A DNA stretch of 64,000 nt from Mycolicibacterium aubagnense. GTDB taxonomy: Bacteria; Actinomycetota; Actinomycetes; Mycobacteriales; Mycobacteriaceae. Under the pieces are notes generated by a model. It was not told the DNA's origin. It saw nothing but the letters and a program-made list of their open reading frames with translations, and searched no databases. Each line of letters opens with the position of its first letter. Position 1 is the stretch's first letter. Below are positions 52,298 through 59,994 of this stretch, one piece after another. Where the stretch lies: positions 62,001 through 126,000 of the forward strand of contig NZ_AP022578.1 of assembly GCF_010730955.1 (NCBI RefSeq), given 5' to 3'. A program made the position numbers and the translations under genes.

Positions 52298-53523
52298 CGA
52301 GCCGCACCACCCGCGACGGGGCCACGCCCACCGGCGAGGAGTGCGGCCCGCACGACGCTCGCCGCCATCGGCTGGCGCTCGGCGGCCGGCGCCGGCCGCT
52401 GGGTCGCCAGGAACCAGTCCAGTACGTCGGCCGGATAAATCATCGACTCCCGCGCGGCCAGCATCGGCACCGAGGCGCCGCCGTAGCAGCGTTCCACCCA
52501 CTTGCGCAGCAGCCGCGGCCGCTCCGGGGCACGGTCATTAAAGCCGGGCTCGGTCATGCCCCACGTGTGCCCGGTGGCCGGGTTGATCCGCCGATGCAGT
52601 TGCGTGGTCAGCATTTTCGCTCGCTCTGCCGGGATCAACCCCGAATCGCGCAGATGCATGATCAGCGAGCCCAGCGACAACCCCCACTTGTCTTTGAGCG
52701 GCCGCAGATTCAGTAGCGACAACAACCGGGGCAGCTCATCGGCGATCACCGCCGCCGGGGCCAGCAGTTCGGTGGCGAACCGGTTGGCTTCGAGCTCATC
52801 GGCCGAGCTCACCGAGCAGTATGCGTGCGAATGCAACACCAAATGCCCGAGCTCGTGGGCGATCGTGAACCGGGTCCGCTCCCAGGAATCACTGTCCCGC
52901 AACACAATCAGCGGCCGGTCCCGCATCCGGCCCACCCAGCTCGAATAACCCAGATGCTTCTCGTCGCGGGCCGGAGCCGGGGATGCGGCGAACTCGCTTT
53001 CCCATTCCCCGGCCACCCGGCGCCGCACGATCACCGGTGCACCGAGGCGCTCGGCCTCGTACATCAAATCATCAAGGGGCTCATCGTGTTCCACGCCCAT
53101 CGCTGCTCGCAGACGTGCCGCGGCCGCGGCGATCGACCGGTGCGTCAGCTCTTCGGGAGCCATCGTCGGAATCTTCACCGGCGGCAGCTTCGACCGGTCA
53201 TCGAGGTCGGCGAGGAAATCGCCCGCCAGCGACGCGAACGTCGCCAGAAAGTCCTGCTCGCCCATCGTCATCGACTTGGGCGCGCGGAACAACAACTCCT
53301 CCGTCGACACCCGGGTCTGCGGAGCCGATTCGAAAAATGCTTCAGGGAAACGGAACAACCCCGCCAGCAGCTCGACATCGGCGTCATCGAGTCGGATGAT
53401 CTGCGTTTTTTCGATCTGGGACTGCCGGGCAGGGCTCCACCCGGCGGCTTCGGCCACCGTCTTTGCTGTCATTCGTCGCAACAACCGGGCCTGTCGGACC
53501 CGGACACCAAAAACCTCAATCAT
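52294..53523 (-). CDS. XRE-HTH/ImmA-IrrE-type metallopeptidase
   Basis: A 409-residue protein with an N-terminal XRE helix-turn-helix (RQARLLRRMTAKTVAEAAGW) and an IrrE/ImmA (COG2856) peptidase domain whose zinc motif HELGH is at 223-227, followed by ELEANRFATELL with the third ligand. Such proteins sense a signal and cleave a repressor, as ImmA cleaves ImmR in ICEBs1. It overlaps recombinase 1 by four bases. The best inference is control of the recombinase genes of this operon. Confidence 0.85.
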   Translation of the reverse strand: MIEVFGVRVRQARLLRRMTAKTVAEAAGWSPARQSQIEKTQIIRLDDADVELLAGLFRFPEAFFESAPQTRVSTEELLFRAPKSMTMGEQDFLATFASLAGDFLADLDDRSKLPPVKIPTMAPEELTHRSIAAAAARLRAAMGVEHDEPLDDLMYEAERLGAPVIVRRRVAGEWESEFAASPAPARDEKHLGYSSWVGRMRDRPLIVLRDSDSWERTRFTIAHELGHLVLHSHAYCSVSSADELEANRFATELLAPAAVIADELPRLLSLLNLRPLKDKWGLSLGSLIMHLRDSGLIPAERAKMLTTQLHRRINPATGHTWGMTEPGFNDRAPERPRLLRKWVERCYGGASVPMLAARESMIYPADVLDWFLATQRPAPAAERQPMAASVVRAALLAGGRGPVAGGAAR

Positions 53524-53587
53524 CGTGCGCTCAATTCAACGTCACCGGGTTGGGATACCGGCAAGCACCCAACACTGTGCCTGATAG

Positions 53588-54294
53588 CTACGACAACTCC
53601 GGCGGGGTGCCATCCTCCTCGTCGAACGCGGGATTCTCGTCGACCTCGGTGAAATCCTCGTCGCGGCGCCGCTTCGCCAGCCTCGTCGACCCCTGCGAAC
53701 CGCCACTGGGCTGACCCAAGCCCACCGTGGTGCTGCGTTCCTCGAAGATCGCTGCCGGCAGCGGCGTCCTGCCGTACAGCACCTGAATGTTGTCCAGCAA
53801 CAGGCCAGCAGCCAACGCCGCCCGCCGAAGAACCCTCGGCTGTCCGGCCACCACAACAGGTACTCGCGATACCCCTGCGGCTCGGGGATGCCGTCCTCGC
53901 CGCCGATCGGATGGCCAAGTTCCTCTTCCAGGCTCAGCTGCTCCCCGCCGGGTACATACTTCACCGGCTCGATCAAGCTGCCGTCGTACTTGCGGGGATG
54001 CTTGCGCACATAGATCCGCGACCCCTTCCCGTCCAGAAGGAGCACACCCATTCCGTTGCCCGCCTTGACCTTCAACGTCGAATCGGGTCGTTGTCGCCGA
54101 AGTCTCGACATCAAAAAAGTCTCCAGCACAGAGCACGACGTGGTAATCGACCGCACATTGCTGCCCTGATCGCCGAAACGGTCCGGAACCTCCACGTGGC
54201 GAGCAGCCAAATCGCCGTGCGATTCGCCCAACACCAGTGCATGTTGCGCGACAAGCTCCTCGACCAAGGCCTGAGGATCGTCGTGTTGCTTCAT
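53588..54294 (-). pseudogene. Hypothetical protein upstream of XRE-ImmA, with one frameshift
   Basis: ATG 54294 gives MKQHDDPQALVEELVAQHAL and, through PDSRGFFGG, an unrecognised soluble protein of about 155 residues. One base is lost near 53822, and coding continues in the next frame as LAAGLLLDNIQVLYGRTP to an acidic end (DEDFTEVDENPAFDEEDG). The total is about 235 residues. It is the first gene of the XRE-ImmA/recombinase operon and could be the substrate or partner of the peptidase. No family assigned. Confidence 0.6.
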
Positions 54295-54372
54295 GGGGTA
54301 AAGATTTACCCCGGTGCACAACACTCAACTTCGCGCCACGCCGCAAGAAACCATACGATTTTCTGGCCCTCA

Positions 54373-54387
54373 TACCCTAAAAGGGTA
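54373..54387. promoter_or_regulatory. Palindrome TACCCT-AAA-AGGGTA, candidate operator of the XRE-ImmA operon
   Basis: Perfect 6-base arms lie about 80 bases before the first gene of the operon, in an AT-rich interval (54295-54437). A second partly symmetric site, GGGTACATGTCCCC, overlaps its right arm. Likely bound by an HTH protein of this operon. Confidence 0.5.
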
Positions 54388-54437
54388 CATGTCCCCTTGG
54401 ATATTTGCGCAGATCAACACGCATAAATGGCGAATAT

Positions 54438-54560
54438 TTAGAATTTAACCCCAGATAAACGTGGGGCCGATTGGCCGCACGCGGTCAGCGCGCCCGCTGC
54501 CAGCATCACAGCCGTAACGCCCGCCCACCTGTGGGGTGTAAACGAACGCGTTTCAGACAT
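54438..54560 (-). CDS. Truncated 40-residue lipoprotein after the MerT-like gene
   Basis: ATG 54560 lies within the end of the MerT-like gene, indicating translational coupling. The product is essentially a lipoprotein signal: basic start, hydrophobic core AGVTAVMLAAGALTAC with lipobox LTAC, then 13 residues and a stop. Sequence beyond becomes AT-rich. It looks like the head of a MerP-like or other binding lipoprotein whose body was lost at a junction near 54450. Confidence 0.5.
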   Translation of the reverse strand: MSETRSFTPHRWAGVTAVMLAAGALTACGQSAPRLSGVKF

Positions 54561-54843
54561 TGTCGATGCTTCCTTTCGTCAGGTCGTCGAGCGTGTGCGT
54601 CGCGGGTGAATGGCTGTCGGCGGGACAGCAGTGATCGCCGCGTTGACCGCGGCGGGCGAAGGCGACCACAGCCGCCAGCAGCAGCGCGACGGCTGCCCCG
54701 ATGACCCATGGATTCTCGAGCAGTCCACACACGGCGGCGAGCGCGCCGCCGGCGATCAGGACTGGCGCGGCGCAACACAGGGCCGTCACCAGCACCGCTG
54801 CCGCACCCAGCAGCACGGGATTTCTTCGTGGACGTTGATTCAT
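54553..54843 (-). CDS. MerT-like small membrane mercury transporter
   Basis: ATG 54843 follows AGGAG. The 96-residue protein has two to three membrane helices with a Cys pair in the first (LVTALCCAAPVLIAGGA), another Cys in the second (AVCGLL) and a Cys pair after the last (GDHCCPADSHS). The vicinal Cys pairs match the Hg(II) relay of MerT/MerF-type proteins. It lies 32 bases after merB in the mer operon. It imports Hg(II) for reduction by MerA. Confidence 0.75.
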   Translation of the reverse strand: MNQRPRRNPVLLGAAAVLVTALCCAAPVLIAGGALAAVCGLLENPWVIGAAVALLLAAVVAFARRGQRGDHCCPADSHSPATHTLDDLTKGSIDNV

Positions 54844-54875
54844 TGATTTCTCCTCATCAGGTTGGGTGCGGCTGG

Positions 54876-55517
54876 TCAGCTGCAGCAGCCGGGGTGGGCA
54901 GTTGGCGGGGTATGGAGCTGGGTAAGGATTTGTGTGGTCAGGGCTGCGCCGAGTTGGTGGGCCTCAGCGACGCTGACGATCTGACCTTCGGGGTGCTCGG
55001 CGAGCCACGGCGCGGCGTCCTGCGCGCAGGTGAAGTAGTGCACCTGGTTGCAGAATGAGGACCGGATCGAGGTGAGGTCGTCGGGGTTGACCAGCGAGAC
55101 CACCGCGGTCTCGGGCTGCACGCTGGTGACACCGTTTTCGCCGACCGAGACCCTGATCGGGTGCCCGCTGACGGGTGATTCGGATTCGATGCTGGCGGGC
55201 CGGTCCAGGATGGTGGGAAAGATGAGGGTGTCCAGGGCGCACCAGGTGTAGAGCTCTTGGCCGGCCACGGTGAATCGGTGGCGGGTCGGGCGCAGGGTCA
55301 GGCCCTGGCCGACGATGCGGCCCTGCTCGTCGTATTCGGTGTCGGGTACCGCGGCCAGACGCCGGGTCACCTCGTCAACCGGGAGGCCGACGGCCGCGGC
55401 GAGCGCCTCCACGGTGACCGGCTCGCCGGCGGCGAGCAGCCGCAGCAACGGCACCAGCATCGTCGGGTCGAGCCCGGACTCTTCCGGAATGGTCAGGCGG
55501 TCAAGGAAATTGGGCAT
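54876..55517 (-). CDS. merB: Organomercurial lyase MerB
   Basis: A 213-residue MerB that splits carbon-mercury bonds to release Hg(II). The catalytic residues are visible as Cys and Asp in YTWCALDTLIFP and Cys in SSFCNQVHYF, corresponding to Cys96, Asp99 and Cys159 of R831b MerB. An N-terminal winged-helix-like domain precedes (VTVEALAAAVGLPVDEVTRRL). It ends HPGCCS, a Cys pair not part of the usual catalytic set. ATG 55517 lies 27 bases after merA. Confidence 0.93.
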   Translation of the reverse strand: MPNFLDRLTIPEESGLDPTMLVPLLRLLAAGEPVTVEALAAAVGLPVDEVTRRLAAVPDTEYDEQGRIVGQGLTLRPTRHRFTVAGQELYTWCALDTLIFPTILDRPASIESESPVSGHPIRVSVGENGVTSVQPETAVVSLVNPDDLTSIRSSFCNQVHYFTCAQDAAPWLAEHPEGQIVSVAEAHQLGAALTTQILTQLHTPPTAHPGCCS

Positions 55518-55543
55518 CAGGAACCTTTCGAGTGAGCCATGCG

Positions 55544-56947
55544 TCAGGATGCGCAGCAGGACAGTCGGGACATATCGGCGCTGAAGGACTGGGCGGCGAT
55601 TTTGATGCCTTCGGCCATGGTCAGATACGGGGCCCAGGACCCGGCGACCTGGTCGACGGTCATCGCGGCGTCGAGGATGTAGACCGCGGCGGCGGCGATC
55701 TCGCCAGCATCCTTGGCGACGGCGGTGATGCCGTGGATGCGGCCGGTGCCGGCGTCGGCGACGAGTTTGATGAAACCGCGGGTGTCTCGGTTGACCACCG
55801 CACGCGGCACATGTTTTAGCGGCAGCACCCGGCAGTCGCACCGTGTCCCGGCGGCGAGGAGCTCGGCCTCGGTCGTCCCGGCCGCACCGACCGCGGGGCT
55901 GGTGAACGTCACGCGGGGCAGATGGCGGTAGTCGACCCTGCGGCCGGCGTCGGTGAAGATGTTGTCGGCGACCATCGCGCCGTGATGGGCGGCGACGTAG
56001 ACGAACTCGCGGTGCCCGGTCACGTCGCCGGCCGCCCAGATCCGTGGGTTCGACGACTGCAGCCCGTCGCTCACCACGACCTCGTTGTTCTCGCCGGTTT
56101 TGACCTGCACCGCTTCGAGATTCAGGCCGTCGGTGTTCGGACGGCGGCCGGTGGCGACGAGGACTTTCGCGGCACGGAACTGCTGCGTTCCGCCGGTGAT
56201 GGTCGCGGTGACCGTGACCTGATCGTCGGCCTGCTCGACCTCGCTCACCGTGGCGCGGCGCACCACCCGGATGCCGTCGTCGGCGAACACCTCCAGCAGC
56301 GCCATGCCGACTTCCGGCTCTTCCTTCGATGCCAGCGTGGAGCGGACCAGCACCGTCACCGTTGACCCGAGCCGGGCGAACAGTTGCGCCTGCTCCAACG
56401 CGACGTAGCCGCCGCCGATCACCAGCAGCGACTCCGGGACCTCGGTGACTTCCATCGCGGTGGTCGAGGTCAGGTAGGCGACGCCCTCGAATGCGGGCGG
56501 GATGACTGGGTTCGCGCCGGTGGCGATCAGGTAGTGCTCGGCCTCGATGGTGGCATCGCCGACCTCGATGACGGGCGCGTCCGGGGTTCCGGCGAACCGC
56601 GCTTGGCCCTGAATGCGCTGCCAGCCATACGATTCGGCCACGTTGAGGTACTTCTCTGAGCGCAGCGACTCCACCAGATCGTGCGTGCCGGCGATCAGGG
56701 CCGCCATGTCCACCGGGCCGGCCGTGGTGGCGATCCCCGGGAACCGGGCAGTGTCGGCTGCGGTATGCCGGGCCTCGGCCGCTGCGATCAGGGCCTTTGA
56801 CGGCACGCAGCCGGTGTTGACACACGTGCCACCGAAGATGCCGCGCTCGATCATGACGACGGACTTGCCGAGCGCGGTAGCGCGGATCGCCGCGGCCATC
56901 GCCGCGCCGCCGGAACCGATGACCGCGAGGTCCAATCCCTGACTCAT
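55544..56947 (-). CDS. merA: Mercuric reductase MerA
   Basis: A 467-residue flavoprotein disulfide oxidoreductase that reduces Hg(II) to Hg(0) with NADPH. FAD motif AVIGSGGAAMAAA, redox site GGTCVNTGCVPSKAL, NAD motif LLVIGGGYVALEQAQL and the C-terminal mercury-binding Cys pair LSCCAS are all present. It lacks the N-terminal HMA domain seen in many MerA, as in other actinobacterial forms. ATG 56947 is chosen; TTG 56968 lies in the operator. First gene of the mer operon, divergent from merR. Confidence 0.95.
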   Translation of the reverse strand: MSQGLDLAVIGSGGAAMAAAIRATALGKSVVMIERGIFGGTCVNTGCVPSKALIAAAEARHTAADTARFPGIATTAGPVDMAALIAGTHDLVESLRSEKYLNVAESYGWQRIQGQARFAGTPDAPVIEVGDATIEAEHYLIATGANPVIPPAFEGVAYLTSTTAMEVTEVPESLLVIGGGYVALEQAQLFARLGSTVTVLVRSTLASKEEPEVGMALLEVFADDGIRVVRRATVSEVEQADDQVTVTATITGGTQQFRAAKVLVATGRRPNTDGLNLEAVQVKTGENNEVVVSDGLQSSNPRIWAAGDVTGHREFVYVAAHHGAMVADNIFTDAGRRVDYRHLPRVTFTSPAVGAAGTTEAELLAAGTRCDCRVLPLKHVPRAVVNRDTRGFIKLVADAGTGRIHGITAVAKDAGEIAAAAVYILDAAMTVDQVAGSWAPYLTMAEGIKIAAQSFSADMSRLSCCAS

Positions 56948-56956
56948 GCACCCATC

Positions 56957-56986
56957 CTTGACCTTCAAGTAGGCTTGAAGGTCAAG
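56957..56986. promoter_or_regulatory. Perfect 13-bp inverted repeat, MerR operator between merA and merR
   Basis: CTTGACCTTCAAG (56957-56969) and CTTGAAGGTCAAG (56974-56986) flank TAGG. TTGACC in each arm serves as a -35 element for each direction, giving the elongated spacer of MerR promoters. It controls mer genes to the left and merR to the right. Confidence 0.85.
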
Positions 56987-57003
56987 TGTTCTGAGGAGAC
57001 ATC

Positions 57004-57393
57004 GTGAGAATCGGGAAGCTCGCCGAGGCGACCGGGGCCACCACCGCGACGCTGCGCTACTACGAAGACGAAGGCCTGCTCCCGCCCGCCGAACGTTCCC
57101 CGGCGGGGTATCGCGACTATGCCGCCGACACGATCGCCCGGGTCGGCTTCATCCGACGGGGACAGGCCGCCGGGTTCAGCCTCGCCCAGATTCGGCAGAT
57201 CCTCGACATCCGTGACAGCGGCCACGCGCCGTGCACGCACGTGCGCGACCTGCTCGACATCCGACTGACCGACCTCGACGAGCAGATCAGCGCACTGGTG
57301 GCACTGCGCGAGACCATCGCCCGGCTGCGGCAGGGCGCCGAAAGCGTCGACCCGGAATCATGCAGCGCCGATGACGTATGTCGATACCTCTAG
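57004..57393 (+). CDS. merR: MerR-family regulator of the mer operon
   Basis: GTG 57004 follows GAGGAG. The 129-residue protein has the MerR winged helix (KLAEATGATTATLRYYEDEGL) and metal-site cysteines 77, 120 and 126. The last two are 6 apart, closer than the 9 of classic MerR (Cys117/Cys126), so the metal loop resembles ZntR/CadR-type sensors. Its place beside the perfect operator and merA argues for Hg(II) response. Specificity is not certain; the CadD gene downstream could also be its target. Confidence 0.87.
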   Translation: MRIGKLAEATGATTATLRYYEDEGLLPPAERSPAGYRDYAADTIARVGFIRRGQAAGFSLAQIRQILDIRDSGHAPCTHVRDLLDIRLTDLDEQISALVALRETIARLRQGAESVDPESCSADDVCRYL

Positions 57394-57531
57394 GAGCCAC
57401 CTCCGTGGCACCGGAGGCATGTATTTCGTCAAGTCCGTTGACCCCGGCAGTCGTCATGAATTTCCGCCCCACTGGAGGTCGTTGGTGCGCGGGAGCGCGG
57501 GGCCTGCTGAGCAGTAGGCTCACCCGATGCG

Positions 57532-58173
57532 GTGGGATTTCACTCGAAGCTGGTCGCATTGGCCGTGCTGAGCCCAGCCACACTCGTTCAGGCGATCGCC
57601 ACCTTCGCCATCACCAATATCGACGACATCGTGGTCCTCGCGGTGATGTTCGGCCAGGCGCCCGGTCATCGTGGCGCAGCCATCCGAGTGACCGCCGGTC
57701 AGTACCTCGGCTTCACCGCCATCTTGGCAGTTTCGGTCGGCGGCGCACTCCTGGGTGCCACGCTGCTTCCTCCAGCCGCACTGCCGTACTTCGGGCTGCT
57801 GCCCATCGTGTTGGGGCTGCGGGCGGCATGGCTGGCCTGGCGGGATCGCCGCACCCAACCGGCGCCGACCGATGATCCCGCAACACTGTTGACGCCTGGC
57901 ACCTGGCAGGTCGCAGTCATCACCTTCGCCAACGGCGGCGACAACATCGGCGTGTACGTTCCGATCTTCGCCGTCTCAACGATCGCCACCATCGGTGTTT
58001 ACATCATCGTGTTCCTCATCGGTGTGGCCATCTGGTGCGCGGCCGGCCGATATTTCGCCTCCCACCCGATCATCGCCAAAGCACTCTCACGCTGGGGCCA
58101 CATCGTTCTGCCCGTTGCACTGATCACAATCGGGGCCCTCATCCTCATCAAAGGCGGAGCGTTCGCCCTCTAG
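57532..58173 (+). CDS. cadD: CadD-family cadmium resistance transporter
   Basis: A 213-residue membrane protein of the CadD family with six hydrophobic segments. Conserved acidic motifs are in the first helix ([19 protein letters not shown]) and in the fourth ([16 protein letters not shown]). It confers cadmium resistance by efflux or sequestration at the membrane. GTG 57532 is used. It is 138 bases after merR on the same strand, with nothing recognisable between. Confidence 0.85.
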   Translation: MGFHSKLVALAVLSPATLVQAIATFAITNIDDIVVLAVMFGQAPGHRGAAIRVTAGQYLGFTAILAVSVGGALLGATLLPPAALPYFGLLPIVLGLRAAWLAWRDRRTQPAPTDDPATLLTPGTWQVAVITFANGGDNIGVYVPIFAVSTIATIGVYIIVFLIGVAIWCAAGRYFASHPIIAKALSRWGHIVLPVALITIGALILIKGGAFAL

Positions 58174-58175
58174 CT

Positions 58176-58331
58176 CGGAGCAACTTCACCACTCAGGGCC
58201 AGGAGGCGCTCCTGCATCGGCATGTGTTGGCGTTCAACCACTTTGGTGATGTCCCGGCCCGTATCCGCTATGACAATCTAAAACGGGCGGTGGCCAAGGT
58301 GCTCAAAGGCCGCAGCCGGCACCCGAACTAC
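58176..58331 (+). pseudogene. Fragment of an IS21-family IstA transposase
   Basis: About 52 codons match the IstA region [20 protein letters not shown], with [11 protein letters not shown] after it. Both ends are missing. It lies between CadD and the right end of the Tn7-like element. A residue of an earlier insertion. Confidence 0.7.
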
Positions 58332-58443
58332 CAACACGAGCGAGCGCACCACAGAATCATGATCGTGTGTCACGAGAGACACGATCACAGTAGTTATACC
58401 GAAGACGTACCCGAGCCAACGGAATCGACAGGAGACCATTCCG

Positions 58444-58486
58444 GCTACCCTGCTGCGCTCGCAGCCGGGCGCGGAAGCAGGGTAGC
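58444..58486. repeat. Inverted repeat, 11-bp arms, near the right transposon end
   Basis: GCTACCCTGCT (58444-58454) and AGCAGGGTAGC (58476-58486) are perfect arms around a 21-base GC-rich loop. It abuts the innermost right-end site. It could act as a terminator protecting the end, though no U-run follows. Confidence 0.5.
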
Positions 58487-58586
58487 CCCAGATTCAATGA
58501 GAAACGTCGCGATCGAAATTCTCATCCAATCTGGGGCAATGCAGGTCAGACTAGTAAATGTGCCCCAGATTCAATGAGAACGGACA
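58484..58586. repeat. Right end of the Tn7-like element with three TnsB-type sites, one inverted
   Basis: The end motif is present at 58561-58580 (outermost), at 58519-58538 in the opposite direction and with two changed bases (TCATCCAATC), and at 58484-58503. The terminal six bases CGGACA complete the inverted repeat. Confidence 0.9.
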
Positions 58587-58591
58587 GTTGA
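58587..58591 (+). repeat. Target-site duplication of the Tn7-like element, right copy
   Basis: GTTGA, identical to 32384-32388. Confidence 0.9.
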
Positions 58592-58812
58592 GGGTTAGTC
58601 GCGGCGGTGCGGATGGCTGGGCTGCCATCCGGTCGACGGAACGAATCTCACCACGAGACAGGTGCCCAGAACGACTGTGGGCCCAAAATCTAGATATGCG
58701 GACACGACGCGGTGCTCGGTTCAGGCGCGAGCCAACTCGACAGCAGCTCCCGAGCAGGCACCCGCAAATTGAGAAGGTGCTCGATAAATTGAGAAACGAC
58801 AGTGGCGTCTAG
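58591..58812 (+). pseudogene. 3' part of the small gene split by the Tn7-like transposon
   Basis: Continues the frame of 32265-32388: the join reads NLLPLRVSRGGADGW and the product ends EKVLDKLRNDSGV. It is basic and Arg-rich, and of unknown function. The stretch 58813-58943 contains only the promoter region of the toxin-antitoxin pair. Confidence 0.55.
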
Positions 58813-58943
58813 GTATTACATGCGGCGCCTGCGTTGTCAGTTAACTAGTTAGCTCAGCTACCGATAATAGATATTATGTCGCCTTCCGCTAGCGGCGCTA
58901 GTCCGTCTAGCGTGAATAGCGCGCCCTGTGCTAGCCTGACGGC

Positions 58944-59183
58944 ATGGACAACGCCGTCAGCAGCACGGAAGCCAAGAACAGGTTCAACGCGATCCTCGGT
59001 GATGTCACACGCACCGGCGAGTCGGTGATCATCACCAACCACGGCCGTCCCGTCGCAAAGCTGGTGCCCATCAATCCGGTCGCACGCACCTTCGGCCAAT
59101 TGCCAAATATGCTGATACCGGACGACTTTGACGATGCTCTGCCTGATTCCGAGCTGGACGCATGGGACGGCTCCGCCTCGTGA
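58944..59183 (+). CDS. Phd/YefM-family antitoxin
   Basis: A 79-residue antitoxin with the Phd/YefM N-terminal DNA-binding fold (VSSTEAKNRFNAILGDVTRTGESVIITNHGRPVAKLVP) and an acidic C-terminal tail (DDFDDALPDSELDAWDG) that would neutralise the toxin. Its stop overlaps the toxin start (GTGA). Together they should stabilise the plasmid by post-segregational killing and autoregulate their promoter. Confidence 0.9.
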   Translation: MDNAVSSTEAKNRFNAILGDVTRTGESVIITNHGRPVAKLVPINPVARTFGQLPNMLIPDDFDDALPDSELDAWDGSAS

Positions 59184-59569
59184 ACGTGCTGGTTGACACC
59201 CATACGCTGCTCTGGCTGGTGAGCTCACCCAAGCAGGTCGACCCATCAGCACTGGAAGTACTGTCCGACCCGGACACTACGGTGCACGTGACCGCTGCCT
59301 CAGCCTGGGAAATCGCGATCAAGACCCGGCTCGGCAAGATCGCCGGTGAACCCCTTCTGTCGGCCTGGTCAGAGATCATGACCAACATGAGCATCACCGA
59401 GCTACCGATCGACGCAGCTGACGCTATCTTGGCCGGCAGACTCCCCTGGGCCCACCGGGACCCTTTCGACCGCGTCATCGTCGCCCAGGCGCTGCGCCGC
59501 AATCTCAGTATCGCCACCCGCGACAGCAAGATCATCGCCGCCGCCCTCACCCCCACCTTTCACGCTTGA
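59180..59569 (+). CDS. PIN-domain toxin, VapC-like ribonuclease
   Basis: GTG 59180 overlaps the antitoxin stop. A 129-residue PIN domain with acidic active-site residues: Asp in VDTHTLLWLV, Glu in SAWEIAIKTRLGK, Asp in HRDPFDRVIVAQA and Asp in IATRDSKI. It belongs to the subgroup paired with Phd-type antitoxins. Expected activity is Mg-dependent RNA cleavage. Coupled with the preceding antitoxin. Confidence 0.9.
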   Translation: MNVLVDTHTLLWLVSSPKQVDPSALEVLSDPDTTVHVTAASAWEIAIKTRLGKIAGEPLLSAWSEIMTNMSITELPIDAADAILAGRLPWAHRDPFDRVIVAQALRRNLSIATRDSKIIAAALTPTFHA

Positions 59570-59586
59570 AAAGAAAGTCCACAACC

Positions 59587-59871
59587 ATGAGCGAGCTGCA
59601 CGCAACAGCCGAATCTCTTGCCGCCGAACTCTATTCACGGGGGTGGACGGCCCACGCGAATGACGATGCCGCTGACGAGAACGGCTATGCCGGGGTGTGT
59701 GAGATTGACGAAGACGAGCACGGCCGCGCTGTCGACCTCAACGTGTTCTTCGATACGTTCGAACCCGCCTCGTGGGTCATTGGAGCCACGACCCACCACG
59801 CCGAATCGGGGATGAGCGCGGCAGCCCTTGCCGATCGCATCGTCGCGAGTATTGAGCGCGACGCCCTATGA
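59587..59871 (+). CDS. Small acidic hypothetical protein, 94 residues
   Basis: ATG 59587, 17 bases after the toxin stop. Acidic product with HANDDAADENGYAGVCEIDEDEHG and a helical end (SAAALADRIVASIERDAL). It has good codon bias and no recognised family. It could be co-transcribed with the toxin-antitoxin pair. Confidence 0.55.
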   Translation: MSELHATAESLAAELYSRGWTAHANDDAADENGYAGVCEIDEDEHGRAVDLNVFFDTFEPASWVIGATTHHAESGMSAAALADRIVASIERDAL

Positions 59872-59994
59872 GCGGCCAGTTCAACGACGGGTCAACGTTT
59901 TTCGCGGCGTGGACATCGGCAGTGAAGCGTTCAGTACGGGGATGAAATCTCGAAGGGTTTGGTGCGCCAACGAGTTCGCCAACAAAGCGCGACG

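Larger units (their letters stand above)
32389..58586. mobile_element. Tn7-like metal-resistance transposon, 26,198 bp
   Basis: Both ends begin TGTCCGTTCTCATTGA and continue with TCTGGGGCA, with a single mismatch over 26 bases. Each end carries three copies of a 20-bp motif with the form of TnsB-binding sites. A 5-bp duplication, GTTGA, flanks the element. The left end holds the transposition core in order TnsA-, TniA/TnsB-, TniB/TnsC- and TniQ-like. Cargo comprises copper/cupredoxin, cadmium/lead, mercury and MerR-MFS genes plus two groups of tyrosine recombinases. No glmS attachment site, resolvase or CRISPR module is seen. Confidence 0.93.

Noticed and set aside
58358..58393. Partial inverted repeat around GTGTC and GACAC near the IstA fragment as an IS end
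   Set aside because: Arms are imperfect and no matching partner end or duplication was found.
32389..58586. CRISPR-associated or glmS-targeting Tn7 type
   Set aside because: No cas genes, no guide-like repeat and no glmS end are present. Only one short TniQ is encoded.
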